Shown here piece by piece: positions 48,101-60,023 of a stretch of 64,000 nucleotides of DNA; the stretch's first letter is position 1, and each line of letters begins with the position of its first letter. The stretch is from Lampris incognitus (lineage: Eukaryota; Chordata; Actinopteri; Lampriformes; Lampridae). The stretch lies in contig NC_079221.1 of the NCBI RefSeq assembly GCF_029633865.1, positions 1,545,215 through 1,609,214 of the forward strand, read 5' to 3'. A program made the translations under genes and the position numbers. The notes beneath the pieces are model-generated. The model did not search any database and had not been told where the DNA came from. It saw only the letters and a list, made by a program, of their open reading frames with translations.

Positions 48101-48258
48101 TAGCGAATTCGGGGGACAACGCAACCACAGGAACTGCCGCGGCCGGGAAGCGAACCCGTATTGCCTTCACCGCAGGAGGCATCGCTAACCGCTCGACTAA
48201 AGGGTCAGATCCGCGAGCCAGCGGCCAGCGTGTCTTCTTATCCATGCACGTTACAATA
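48101..48258 (-). mobile_element. Short tRNA-derived SINE, - strand, in gypsy 3' region
   Basis: Nearly identical to 46981-47143: tagcgaattcgggggacaac at one end, the inverted B box ggaagcgaacccgtatt, and ccatgcacgttacaata at the other. It separates the gypsy pol end from the 3' LTR. Confidence 0.82.
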
Positions 48259-48408
48259 TGTTCATGTGTATGGTAATAGAGAAAATTAGTACATAATGCT
48301 AGGGGGCAGGAATGTTTATTCTGTGAGAGAATATGTTATTAACATTCAGATATGACCTGTTGTTTATGTAAAGGAGACATTAGAGTTCTAATTCAAGTAA
48401 GGGGGGGA

Positions 48409-48566
48409 TGTCGTGTATTGATTACGTCATTACGTCGCGCTTTGATGCGGAATGTAGATGAAGAAGAAATATGGAGTAAAGTGAAGTGATGTGAAACGTG
48501 GCTCTTGGTGTGCGTATGATTTAATTCGGTTCTACTTGGCATAATACGCAAGTTAGAAGTGTAACA
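48409..48566 (+). repeat. Probable gypsy 3' LTR, about 158 bp
   Basis: It starts tgtcgtgtattgattacgtc directly after a G-rich polypurine tract and ends gaagtgtaaca, so it has TG...CA ends. The assignment rests on position and ends, as no second LTR is in the window for comparison. Confidence 0.55.
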
Positions 48567-48909
48567 AGTAGCGTCAGCATGTGGACCCACGGCTGTCTGT
48601 GTCTCCATGTTCAGAGGCGTCGTACACAGGAAGCAGCTCATCTGGGGCTCATTCAGAGAAGCGCGCTGATGGTGCCACTGACCTGCTCACGGATGTGCTG
48701 GCGCTGTTTATAGAACAGCCGAGCATGTGGGGGTCTTTGTGAAAGAAGGTGCTGAGTAGGAAGGTAGGGTTAGATTCTTTGTGAAAGAAGGTTCTGAGTA
48801 GGACGGTAGGGTGAGATTCTTTGTGAAAGAAGGTTCTGAGTAGGACGGTAGAGTGAGATTCTTTGTGAAAGAAGGTGCTGAGTGGGAAGGTAGGGTGAGA
48901 TTCTTTGTG

Positions 48910-51900
48910 GTTAACAGCCCAAGATGGCGGCGCTCTGGACGCAGCGGCTACTGCGGCTCCCTGTTCAGTGTCGTGTTTTCTTTTTTATTTATATGTTAGT
49001 TTTAAGTTTATTTACAAGTGTAGGTCATGCGCTCTTCTACAACTGTCAGGAACTTTTAAACCTCAGAACGGATTACTCACGGACAATTTCCCCATCGATA
49101 TTATCCGCTCACCGGTCTCGCAGTGGAAACGCTGCCCCCCGTCGGCATCGTAAACAAAAGAGAGGTAAATGAGGCGGGCTACATGTTAAGCTAAGTAGCG
49201 CTCCCTTCAAAGTTTCCCTCCCCAGCATCTTCATGGCTAATGTCCGGTCGTTAGCTAACAAAATGGAGGAGATAAGACTCAGGCTGTCCTCTCAGAAAAG
49301 GCTGCAGAACTGCTGTCTGCTGATGTTTACGGAGACTTGGCTCAACAGCAACATAGCCGACTCGGCAGTCGAGCTAGCGGGCCGCACAGCCTTCCGTGCC
49401 GACAGGACAGCGGACTCCGGCAAGACCCGCAGAGGAGGTTTGAGTATTTATGTCAATAACTCTTGGTGCAACAATATAAAGATCGTTGAAAGGCATTGCT
49501 CTGCTGATCTGGAGCTCCTTATGATTCAGTGCAGGCCTTTCTACCTGCCCGGGGAGCTAACGGCCATTACCATCGCCGCTGTATACATCCCCCCACATGC
49601 TGATGCTAAGGAAGCACTTAAGCAGCTACAATGTGCCATCAGCAGACAACAGACAAAACACCTGGACAATGCCTTTATCATAGGTGGTGACTTTAATCAG
49701 GCTAACCTCAGGGCTGTACTGCCCAAATCCCATCAGCATGTCTCCTGCCCCACTAGTGGACAAAACACCCTGGACCATCTCTATACAAACATCAAGGACT
49801 CATACAAAGCTACTCCATGCCCTCATCTGGGGCATTCTGACCACCTCTGCCTGTTCCTGGTCCCAGCCTACATACACCTAATAAAACGGATCAAGCCAGC
49901 AGTAAAGACAATCACTGTCCGGCCAGAAGGAGCAGTCTCTGAACTCCAGGACTGTTTTGAAAACACAGACTGGAGTATTTTTGCACATTCAGCTACCCAT
50001 GGCTGCCATATAGACATAAATGAACAGACATCTGCCATACTAGCCTACATTAACTTTTGTACTGAGAGTGTCACAACAAAAAAATTGGTCCGCACCTTTC
50101 CACACCAGAAACCCTGGATGACCAGTGAGGTCTGGCAGCTGCTGAAAGTCCAGGATGCAGCATTTAAGTCAGGTAACTTTGAGGCCTACAGCGCAGCCAG
50201 ATCCAACCTCAAAAAGGGCATCAGAGCAGCCAAACATAAATATTCCCTACGAATAGAGGACCACTTTCACAATAACTCTGATCCTCGGTGAATGTGGCAA
50301 GGCATTCAGTCTATCACAGACTACAAAAGCTCTAATCGCGGTCCCACTGTCCATGATGCCTCCCTGCCAGACAAGCTAAATCATTTCTATGTCCGCTTCG
50401 ACAAGGACAATACTGACCCAGCCACAAAAATCCCCAGCCACCCGGAAAACCAGGTGCTCACTCTATCAGTCGCAGAGGTCAGAGAATCACTGCGCAGAGT
50501 GAACACACGGAAGGCTGCCAGACCAGACGGCATACCGGGTTGGGTCTACTGGGAATGTGCCGACCAGCTGGCTGAGGTCTTCACACCTGTATTTAACCTC
50601 TCACTGTCCCAATCTAAAGTCCCGGCATGCTTTAAGACCACCTCTATCATTCCTGTCTCCAAGAAACCAACATCCACATGTCTGAATGACTACCGACCCA
50701 TAGCACTCACCCCCATTGCCATGAAGTGCTTTGAAAGACTGGTTCTGGCTCACATCAAAAACATTATCCCCCCCCCCACATTCAACCCACATCAGTTCGC
50801 CTACCGTCCCAAAAGGTCTACTAAGGATGCCATTGCCAATGCCCTGCACGTTGCTCTGACCCACCTTGAACTTAACAACACATACATCTGGATGCTGTTT
50901 ATAGATTACAGCTCTGCCTTCAACACTATCATCCCCGCCAAACTAACCACCAAACTCCTCTCCCTTGGCCTCAACCCCTCCCTCTGTAACTGGATCCTGG
51001 ATTTCCTGACCAACAGACCGCAGTCTGTTAGGTTAGGTGACCACTCCTCCTCCACCCTGACCCTCAGCACAGGTGTCCCTTAAAGCTGCGTTCTGAGCCC
51101 CCTCCTTTTCTCCCTCTTTACCCACGACTGCCTGCCAACTCACCCTTCAAATGTTATAGTTAAGTTTGCAGATGACGCCACAGTCATTGGCCGTATCACC
51201 AACAATGATGAGATGGCCTACAGAGACGAGATTGAGCACCTCACATCATGGTGTACTACCAACAATCTTGTCCTTAATGTGCAGAAGACAAAGGAGCTGA
51301 TTGTGGACTACAGGAGGTCTAGAAGCTGCAGCCACTCCCCCATACACATAAATGGGGTGGAAGTGGAGCGTGTTTCCAGCTTTAAATTCCTTGGAGTCCA
51401 CATCAGCGAGGACCTTTCGTGGACATTAAACACCCAGGTCCTTGTGAAAATGGCCCAACAACGCCTGCATTTCCTGAGAGGCTGAGGAGCGCCCGTCTAC
51501 CCCCCAAAATTCTAACCAACTTCTACCACTGCACCATAGAGAGCATCCTGACCATCTGCATCTCAGTGTGGTACGGCAACTGCACCTCAGTAGTCCAGAA
51601 AGCTCTGCAGCGGCTCGTCAAGGTGGCCCAGCATATCACCGGTACCCAGCTCCCAGCCATAAAAGACATTTATCACAAACGCTGCCTTCGAAGGGGTCTG
51701 AGCATCAGCTGAGATCCCACCCACCCCAACCATGGACTGCTCTCCCCCCTGCACTCTGGGAGGTGCTACAGGAGCCTCAGAGCCCGCACTACCAGACTCA
51801 AAAACAGCTTCTTTCCACAAGCTGTTGCCCACCTGAACCTGGCTACCCACTGAATGTCTGTAAATATTTTAAAATATTTTGTACTCCAGCTCTCTTTTAA

Positions 51901-52071
51901 CTTATTTTTAGCTTTGGTCTTCATGTGTGTATATCTTATATTGTGTTTGCTGTGTTTGCCTGTGTCTGTCTTGCACTGTTTGGTGAAGCCACAGCCCTCA
52001 TTTCATTTTTAACACGTGCCCGCACATTGTTTTTAATGACAATAAAATTGAATTGAATTGAATTGAATTGT
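48910..52071 (+). mobile_element. L2/CR1-like LINE, near full length
   Basis: It begins gttaacagcccaagatggcg inside the 42-bp array and ends with an aataaaattgaattgaattg tail of five-base repeats. The array resumes in register (tttgtg before, tgaaagatgg after), so the insertion point is exact. A 5' untranslated part of about 320 bases precedes the endonuclease-RT frame. Confidence 0.85.
49233..51850 (+). pseudogene. L2-like LINE ORF2 (endonuclease and RT), few disabling changes
   Basis: 49233-50291 is the APE-type endonuclease (ANVRSLANKMEEI, FTETWLNSNI, IAAVYIPPHADA, IIGGDFNQANL, GHSDHLCLFLV). The same frame continues with the RT at 50292-51485: [45 protein letters not shown] and the catalytic KFADDATVIG. 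It is interrupted by TGA at 50289, where CGA is expected, and TAA at 51081, where CAA is expected (GVPQG in related elements). A frameshift near 51480 leads into the C-terminal part (ILTNFYHCTIESILT, CISVWYGNC). Two of the three main lesions are C-to-T changes. Assignment to the L2/CR1 group is from memory of FADD-type RTs and the short-repeat tail. Confidence 0.85.
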
Positions 52072-52104
52072 GAAAGATGGTGCTGAGTGGGAAGGTAGGG
52101 TGAG

Positions 52105-52659
52105 TCCAAAGGAGTTGAATCAAGTGCGACTGGACTTGGTATATATCCATGAAGATGTTTCGCCTCTCATCCAAGAGGTTTCCTCAGTTCGTGCCTTTCG
52201 GACTAGACCAAGCTGGTCTGACTGGCTGGTGATGAGACTCAGAATTTATCCTCTTTGGAGTCGTTATCAGAGCTATTGATGTCCATGGCGCTTTGTGTCC
52301 CAATGTTTACCAATGCCCGTCGCTAACAGAGCCATAGATATGAGTGGCTCTTTTGTGGCTCTGGCTCTGTTAGCGACGGGCTCTGTTAGCGATGGGCTCT
52401 GTTAGCGATGGGCGTTGGTAAACATCAGGACACAAAGAGCCATGGACATCTATAACTCTGATAACGACTCCGAAGAGGATAAATTCTGAGTCTCATCACC
52501 AGCCAGTCAGACTAGCTTGGTCTAGTCAGAAAGGCATGAACTGAGGAAGCCTCTTGGATGAGAGGCAAAACGTCTTCACGGATATATACCAAGTCCAGTT
52601 GCACTTGATTCAACTCCTTTGGATAACCATGGCCTGGATGAATGAGAACATTCACAGAC
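52105..52659. mobile_element. Mini Penelope-like element: inverted arms, no coding region
   Basis: The 555-bp element carries both arms of the long Penelope copies (tccaaaggagttgaatcaag at the left; inverted, with ataaccatggcctggatgaa and gagaacattcacagac at the right) but no RT or endonuclease. The centre has three short repeats of gctctgttagcga(c/t)gg. aaggtagggtgag flanks it at 52092-52104 and 52660-52672, showing a proper insertion into the 42-bp array. Confidence 0.85.
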
Positions 52660-55600
52660 AAGGTAGGGTGAGATTCTTTGTGAAAGAAGGTGCTGAGTGG
52701 GAAGGTAGGGTGAGATGCTTTGTGAAAGAAGGTGCTGAGTGGGAAGGTAGGGTGAGATGCTTTGTGAAAGAAGGTGCTGAGTGGGAAGGTAGGGTGAGAT
52801 TCTTTGTGAAAGAAGGTGCTGAGTGGGAAGGTAGGGTGAGATTCTTTGTGAAAGAAGGTGCTGAGTGGGAAGGTAGGGTGAGATTCTTTGCAAAAGAAGG
52901 TGCCGAGTGGGAAGGTAGGGTGAGTTCTTTGCGAAAGAAGCTGCGGAGTGGGAAGGTAGGGTGAGATTCTTTTTGAGAGAAGGTGCTGAGTGGGAAGGTA
53001 GGGTGAGATTCTTTGCGAAAGAAGGTGCCGAGTGGGAAGGTAGGGTGAGATTCTTTGCGAAAGAAGGTGCCGAGTGGGAAGGTAGGGTGAGATTCTTTGC
53101 GAAAGAAGGTGCCGAGTGGGAAGGTAGGGTGAGATTCTTTGCGAAAGAAGGTGCTGAGTGGGAAGGTAGGGTGAGATTCTTTTTGAAAGAAGGTGCTGAG
53201 TGGGAAGGTAGGGTGAGAGTCTTTGCGAAAGAAGATGCCGAGTGGGAAGGTAGGGTGAGATGCTTTGTGAAAGAATGTGCCGAGTGGGAAGGTAGGGTGC
53301 GATTCTTTGCGAAAGAAGGTGCCGAGTGGGAAGGTAGGTTGAGATTCTTTGCGAAAGAAGGTGCCGAGTGGGAAGGTAGGGTGAGATTCTTTGCGAAAGA
53401 AGGTGCCGAGTGGGAAAGTAGGGTGAGATTCTTTGCGAAAGAAGGTGCCGAGTGGGAAGGTAGGGCGAGATTCTTTGTGAAAGAAGGTGCCGAGTGGGAA
53501 GGTACGGTGAGATTCTTTGCGAAAGAAGGTGCCGAGTAGGAAGGTAGGGTGAGATTCTTTGCAAAAAAAGGGGCTGAGTGGGAAGGTAGGGTGAGATTCT
53601 TTGTGAAAGAAGGTGCTGAGTGGGAAGGTAGGGTGAGATGCTTTGTGAAAGAAGGTGCTGAGTGGGAAGGTAGGGTGAGATTCTTTGCGAAAGAAGGAGC
53701 CGAGTGGGAAGGTAGGGTGAGATTCTTTGCGAAAGAAGGTGCCGAGTGGGAAGGTAGGGCGAGATTCTTTGTGAAAGAAGGTGCCGAGTGGGAAGGTACG
53801 GTGAGATTCTTTGCGAAAGAAGGTGCCGAGTAGGAAGGTAGGGTGAGATTCTTTGCAAAAGAAGGTGCTGAGTGGGAAGGTAGGGTGAGATTCTTTGTGA
53901 AAGAAGGAGCCGAGTGGGAAGGTAGGGTGAGATTTTTTGCGATAGAAGGTACTGAGTGGGAAGGTAGGGTGAGATTCTTTGCGAAAGAAGGTGGTGAGTG
54001 GGAAGGTAGGGTGAGATTCTTTGCGAAAGAAGGTGATAAGTGGGAAGGTAGGGTGAGATTCTTTGCGAAAGAAGGTGCTGAGTGGGAAGCTAGGGTGAGA
54101 TGCTTTGTGAAAGAAGGTGCTGAGTGGGAAGGTAGGGTGAGATTCTTTGCGAACGAAGGTGGTGAGTGGGAAGATAGGATGAGATGCTTTGTGAAAGAAT
54201 GTGCTGAGTGGGAAGGTATGGTGAGATGCTTTGCGAAAGAAGGTGCTTAGTGGGAAGGTTTGTGAAAGAAGGTGCTGAGTGGGAAGGTAGGGTGAGATTC
54301 TTTGTGAAAGAAGGTGCTGAGTGGGAAGGTAGGGTGAGATTCTTTGCAAAAGAAGGTGCCGAGTGGGAAGGTAGGGTGAGTTCTTTGCGAAAGAAGCTGC
54401 CGAGTAGGAAGGTAGGGTGAGAGTCTTTGCAAAAGAAGGTTCTGAGTGGGAAGGTAGTGTGAGATTCTTTGTGAAAGAAGGTGCCGAGTGGGAACGTAGG
54501 GTGAGATTCTTTGCGAAAGAAGGTGCCGACCGGGAAGGAAGGGTGAGATTTTTTGCGAAAGAAGGTTTCGAGTGGGAAGGTAGGGTGAGATTCTTTGCGA
54601 AAGAAGGTGCTGAGTGGGAAGGTAGGGTGAGATTCTTTGCGAAAGAAGGTGGGGAGTGGGAAGGTTTGTGAAATAGGGTGCTGAGTGGGAAGGTAGGGTG
54701 AGATTCTTCGCGAAAGAAGGTGGTGAGTGGGAAGGTAGGCTGAGATTCTTTGTGAAAGAAGGTGGTGAGTGTGAAGGTAGGGTGAGATTCTTTGTGAAAG
54801 AAGGTGCTGAGTGGGAAGGTAGGGTGAGATGCTTTGTGAAAGAAGGTGCTGAGTGGGAAGGTAGGGTGAGATTCTTTGCGAAAGAAGGTGTTGAGTGGGA
54901 AGGTAGGGTGAGATTCTTTGTGAAAGAAGGTGATGAGTGGGAAGGTAGGGTGAGATTCTTTGTGAAAGAAGGTGCTGAGTGGGAAGGGAGGGTGAGTTTC
55001 TTTGTGAAAGAAGGTGCTGAGTGGGAAGTTCGGGTGAGATTCTTTGCAAAAGAAGGTGGTGAGTGGGAAGATAGGGTGAGATTCTTTGTGAAAGAAGGTT
55101 CTGAGTGGGAAGGTAGGGTGAGATTCTTTTTGAAAGAAGGGGCTGAGTGGGAAGGTAGGGTGAGATTCTTTGCGAAAGAAGGTGGTGAGTGGGAAGGTAG
55201 GGTGAGATTCTTTGCGAAAGAAGGTGGTGAGTGGGAAGGTAGGGTGAGATGCTTTGTGAAAGAATGTGCTGAGTGGGAAGTTAGGGTGAGATTCTTTGCG
55301 AAAGAAGGTGCTGAGTGGGAAGGTTTGTGAAAGAAGGTGCTGAGTTGGAAGGTAGGGTGAGATGCTTTGTGAAAGAAGGTGCTGAGTGGGAAGGTAGGGT
55401 GAGATGCTTTGTGAAAGAAGGTGCTGAGTGGGAAGGTTTGTGAAAGAAGGTGCTGAGTTGGAAGGTAGGGTGAGATTCTTTGCGAAAGAAGGTGGTGAGT
55501 GGGAAGGTAGGGTGAGATGCTTTGTGAAAGAAGGTGCTGAGTGGGAAGGTAGGGTGAGATTCTTTGTGAAAGAAGGTGCTGAGTGGGAAGGTAGGGTGAG

Positions 55601-56255
55601 ATTCTTTGCGAAAGAAGGTGCTGAGTGGGAAGGCAGGGTGAGATTTTTTGCAAAAGAAGGTGCTGAGTGGGAAGGTAGGGTGAGATTCTTTGTGAAAGAA
55701 GGTGCTGAGTGGGAAGGTAGGGTGAGATTCTTTGCGAAAGAAGGTGGTGAGTGGGAAGGTAGGGTGAGATGCTTTGTGAAAGAATGTGCTGAGTGGGAAG
55801 TTAGGGTGAGATTCTTTGCGAAAGAAGATGCTGAGTGGGAAGGTTTGTGAAAGAAGGTGCTGAGTTGGAAGGTAGGGTGAGATGCTTTGTGAAAGAAGGT
55901 GCTGAGTGGGAAGGTAGGGTGAGATGCTTTGTGAAAGAAGGTGCTGAGTGGGAAGTTAGGGTGAGATTCTTTGCGAAAGAAGGTGCTGAGTGGGAAGGTT
56001 TGTGAAAGAAGGTGCTGAGTTGGAAGGTAGGGTGAGATGCTTTGTGAAAGAAGGTGCTGAGTGGGAAGGTAGGGTGAGATGCTTTGTGAAAGAAGGTGCT
56101 GAGTGGGAAGGCAGGGTGAGATGCTTTGTGAAAGAAGGTGCTGAGTGGGAAGGTAGGGTGAGATTCTTTGTGAAAGAAGGTGCTGAGTGGGAAGGTAGGG
56201 TGAGATTCTTTGTGAAAGAAGGTGCTGAGTGGGAAGGTAGGGTGAGATTCTGCCG

Positions 56256-56999
56256 CCTGGTCAACAGCCTTCAGAAATAACCGCCCAGCTGCAGATATCA
56301 GAACTGTGCTAGATGTGCTGGATGCTCGAGGGCACAGGAAAAATGTTCAGATGTCACGCTACTGAGGTTGTGTTGCAATAGACACATGGTGTCCATGTTC
56401 AAGCTGCATGCACACACACACACACACACACAGTGATGATGACTTTGTTGTGTTGATAAACTGTCTGTCCATGTTTCCGTGCCTTGCAGCTGATGTCACA
56501 AGAGTGTTGATTAAAGATGTTCTGTTTTTCTTCGGGTACCACTTTGTGGTTCCTGCTCTACTGAAATCTATTGTAGACTGCACTAAATTTTGCTATTTCT
56601 TAAAAAACAAATAAAACAAAAACAAAAAAAAAACAGTTGTAAATCCACTATGCAGTTACTGCGTGAACATATTGCACCCTGGTGGAAGTAATCTGTGAGT
56701 GAGAATAGCTCATTTACATTAAACACCGCTTTTATTTGCCCTCTGGCCTTTGTTTTGATAGATTTCACTTATTACTGACAGACAGATGGTTTGAAATATG
56801 GCGTTTGTGAAGGAAGCTGTCTTCGACAGCTAAGTAGAAATCTTAAGTAGAAATGTTAAGTTAGAAGCAGCATTTCTATCATTTCAGACCGGACAGAACT
56901 GAAAATATGAAACCCAGCTGAATGCTCACCTGCTCATTTATATTCAAATCTTCTATTTTCTGTTCAAAATTTTTCTCTAGGGCATCTAGGTAGTGTAGC
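56256..56999. other. No gene seen; short CA run
   Basis: The 42-bp array ends at 56255. The stretch holds a (CA)n run at 56410-56432 and an A-rich stretch at 56600-56634. No coding or transposon motif is recognised. Confidence 0.5.
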
Positions 57000-57412
57000 A
57001 GTCTATTCTGTTGCCTACTAACATGGTGATCGCTGGTTTGAATCCCCGTGTTACCTCCGGCTTGGTCAGGCGTCCCTACAGACACAATTGGGCTGTCTGT
57101 GGTTGGGAAGCCGGATGTGGGTATGTGTCCTGGTCGTTGCACTAGCGCCTCCTCTGGTCGGTCAGGGTGCCTGTTTAGAGGGGAGGGGGAGCTGGGGGGA
57201 ATAGCGTGATCCTCCCATGTGCTACATACACCTGGTGAAACTCCTCCCTGTCAGGTGAAAAGAAGTGGCTGGTGACTCCACATGTATCAGAAGAGACGTG
57301 GTAGTCTGCAGCCCTCCCCGGATCAGCAGAGGGGGTGGAGCAGTGACCGGGATGGCTTGGAAGAGTGGGGTAATTGGCCTGGTACAATTGGGGAGAAAAA
57401 GGGGGGGGGATT
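57000..57412 (+). mobile_element. tRNA-derived SINE, full length (about 410 bp)
   Basis: A tRNA-like head (gtagtgtagcagtctattct; B box ggtttgaatcccc) is followed by a body with ctgtcaggtgaaaagaagtg and ctgcagccctccccggatca. It ends caattggggagaaaaagggg. The same family in truncated form is at 20065-20288. Confidence 0.82.
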
Positions 57413-58261
57413 CTCTCTAAAAATGTCACTTGTACTACCAAAACTACCAAACTTCAGTAATGGATGCTGTTGTCCAGCCAAGTCGCCAGCACCCAGGTCA
57501 GGGAACAGTCTGAGAAAGAGGTTAAAAGCTTAACAACAATGAATCTGTCATTTGAATAATTATCAACAGCACTTAGTGCCAAAACATAATAACCACCTCT
57601 TTTCCTAGAAAAAAAGCACTAATGCACACACAGAAACATTTTCTTTTGCCAAGAAGTGAAGTGGCGCCCGTGGACTTTGACCCAACGGGATCAGGATGCT
57701 TTTCTGTTGGAATTTTAGAATACGACTGCAAGGCATGGCTACACAAGTTTATGCTTATTACCGTGAAAACTTTGTTCACACTTGTGTATCATTGATACTG
57801 GATACTGAATTGTTATGTAACTTCCAACGGTTACCTCTCCTCTCCAAGGCCCTCTCCGCTGACTTCGGAGAAGCAAGTGCAGTGTATTAACACAGCAAGT
57901 AGCATGTATTATTGTCCTTTCATGGAATGAAAAGAATGGCGTCGATCATTTAAAAAAAAAGTACAAAAGATTATCAAGCACACTGTAGAGAGAGACTTGA
58001 GTGGATAGTGTTGACCTGTGAGGAAGCGTGAAGTCCTTGAGAGCAGTCTTTAAATGAGCCACCAGGGGGAAACACGAGCCACAAAAAACAAGATGCTGAG
58101 AGTCATTCCTGCCACTGAGGCTGTCTTGACAATGCAGGGACAGTAGACCCTTCCTCTTGTTCTACCATTATCTGTCCTGCACAGGGCCGCCCATGAGGGG
58201 GAGCAATGGGGAAAGCTTTCTGGGGCTCAGCTGCTAGGTGGGGCCCAAGGAGGGCAGCAAT
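57413..58261. other. No recognisable feature
   Basis: Apparently unique sequence with short open frames only. No splice-supported exon or repeat ends were found. Confidence 0.4.
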
Positions 58262-58395
58262 AATCATCCATCCATCCATTATCTGAACCGCTTATCCTGC
58301 TCTCAGGGTTGCGGGGATGCTGGAGCCTATCCCAGCAGTCACTGGGCAGCAGGCGGGGAAACACCCTGGACAGACCACCAGGCCATCACAGAACC

Positions 58396-58468
<73 letters not shown>

Positions 58469-58692
58469 CTAGGGACAATTTAGTACAGCTGATTCACCTG
58501 ACCTACATGTCTTTGGACTGTGGGAGGAAACTGGAGCACCCGGAGGAAACCCACGCAGACACGGGCAGAACATGCAAACTCCACACAGAGGACGACCTGG
58601 GATGACCCCCAAGGTTGGACAACCCCGAGGCTCGAACCCAGGAACCTTCTTGCTGTGAAGTGACCGTGCTAACCACTGCACCACCATGCCAC
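58262..58692 (-). mobile_element. tRNA-derived SINE, - strand, full length, with expanded CA tract
   Basis: On + it reads tail first: catccatccatccattatct, a CA tract of about 34 repeats (58399-58467), cctacatgtctttggactgt, acccacgcagacacgggcag. It ends with the inverted tRNA head (gctcgaacccaggaacc; gctaaccactgcaccacc). It is the complete reference copy for the family at 34390 and 41291. Confidence 0.85.
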
Positions 58693-59031
58693 CAGTAATA
58701 ATCATCCATCCATCCATCCATTATCTGAACCACTCATCCTGCTGGAGCCTATCCCAGCACTCATTGGACGGCAGGCAGATCATGTTCATCCAAAATATAA
58801 GCAATGATAATGGCAATACGTTTCATTGAGTGTGAACTGGCTAAACAGATGAATTTTAAAGACACGATCAAAGGCTTTGCATCCAGTAAGACATGGAAGA
58901 TGGCCGTATAGCAGGCAACGGTGGAGCCGTAAGGTCAGAAATTGCATTTTCTACTAAGAAATGTGTGGTGTAAGTGTAGCAGATCTTGATTGACCTTGGT
59001 GTTTTCAAGTGTGTCAAAGAGTTGTATTATG

Positions 59032-59062
<31 letters not shown>

Positions 59063-60008
59063 CCCACACACACTGCCTGTGCCTATGTAGCCCCTGTTAC
59101 TGAGTAAGTCTCTCTCAGTTTACATGTATGTGTTTAGTAGGAGAGAGAGAGAGAGAGCACACGCATGCATTGATATCAGTAGAATAGATTGGGGGGGGGG
59201 GTCCCCTGGACCTTTTCAGGGGCCCAGCCATTTCTGTAGGCAGGCCTGGTCCTGCCAAAGCCCTCGTCTCTATGTGATGATTTCTAATATGGTGGTTATG
59301 GTTCGTGGGTTTTTTATACTCAAAGTGTACACTTGCAGAAGGTACGAGGATGGATCATCAGTCAGAGGACAGCAGAGGAGCCCTCCTTTGTGGTATCGCC
59401 TGTATTGTGTTTGACCAAAGATGCTTCTAGGCTTTATAATGGCTATCATTTTATCTCGGCACAAAAGAAATGGGCAGCTCCTCAGGATTTCTCCTTTTCA
59501 TTTTCAGAGGAGCGAGACACGAATGTGCTGCTATTTTATGACTCAGATGTGCGATGACCTGCTTCAGCAGTACATTAGCTGTATGCATTTACCCACTTTC
59601 AAAGGTTCAGTCTTCTATCTATTCGGCAAAAAATGCTTTTTTTGTGGGGGCAATTTTATGCACATGAAAGGAAAACGTACAATAGCAGTGCACCATGTAG
59701 GATGAAAAAAAACTTTACCTGGTATATCTTTATTATTATTTGATAAACACGACCGGCCTTCTAAAATCTCCGTGTCAAAGTTATTTCAGAAATCTGGTTA
59801 ATATTAAAAACTTGGTTGAAAAAATATAATGTGGTAGATCAGAGTATATTGAAAGATTCAGCTTTTGTCATCAAAATTCCCTCAACTGCGAAGCAGCAAA
59901 AACGGTTCCAACAGTCTTTGGTTCAATTTTGGCTCTTTTCTGTTTGAAAAAAGTATTTCACAGAGGGAAACTATCCACTGGCTCAATCACAGCTGCAAAA
60001 AAGTGAAA
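58693..60008. other. No gene seen; microsatellites
   Basis: It contains (TG)n at about 59033-59058, a short GA run at 59142-59157 and a G tract at 59189. A second catccatccatccattatct at 58703 looks like a truncated SINE tail. Open frames at 59124-59705 lack recognisable domains. Confidence 0.45.
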
Positions 60009-60023
60009 GGCACCAACTGATGT

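Larger units (their letters stand above)
44116..48566 (+). mobile_element. Ty3/gypsy LTR retrotransposon, 5'-truncated, with 3' LTR
   Basis: A pol region (end of protease, RT, RNase H, integrase) at 44121-48070 is followed by a purine-rich tract (aagtaaggggggga, 48395-48408) and a short LTR-like block. No gag or 5' LTR is present: the left side is replaced by the 56-bp array. It is interrupted by a hAT MITE in the integrase (46334-47297) and a SINE in the 3' untranslated part (48101-48258). Confidence 0.82.
48731..56255 (+). repeat. 42-bp minisatellite, roughly 90 units, split by two insertions
   Basis: The unit (gattctttgtgaaagaaggt, gctgagtgggaaggtagggt, ga) appears at 48731-48909, at 52072-52104 and at 52660-56255. 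The gaps are an L2-like LINE and a mini-Penelope element. On + each unit reads GRVRFFVKEGAEWE; the - strand is also open, so frames of over 500 codons appear by chance. Variants (tgtg/gcg, ctgag/ccgag/gtgag) cluster, and 7-unit (294-bp) block duplications occur. Six shortened units (gaaggtttgtgaaag) lie at about 54255-56000. Confidence 0.97.

Noticed and set aside
52512-55850. Open frames of 200-565 codons on both strands as possible giant repetitive proteins
   Set aside because: They follow the 42-bp unit on every compatible frame and both strands, with no start context, splice sites or non-repeat domain. They also include parts of the mini-Penelope element.
58238-58605. Frames with poly-Thr-His stretches
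   Set aside because: Translated CA microsatellite inside a SINE.
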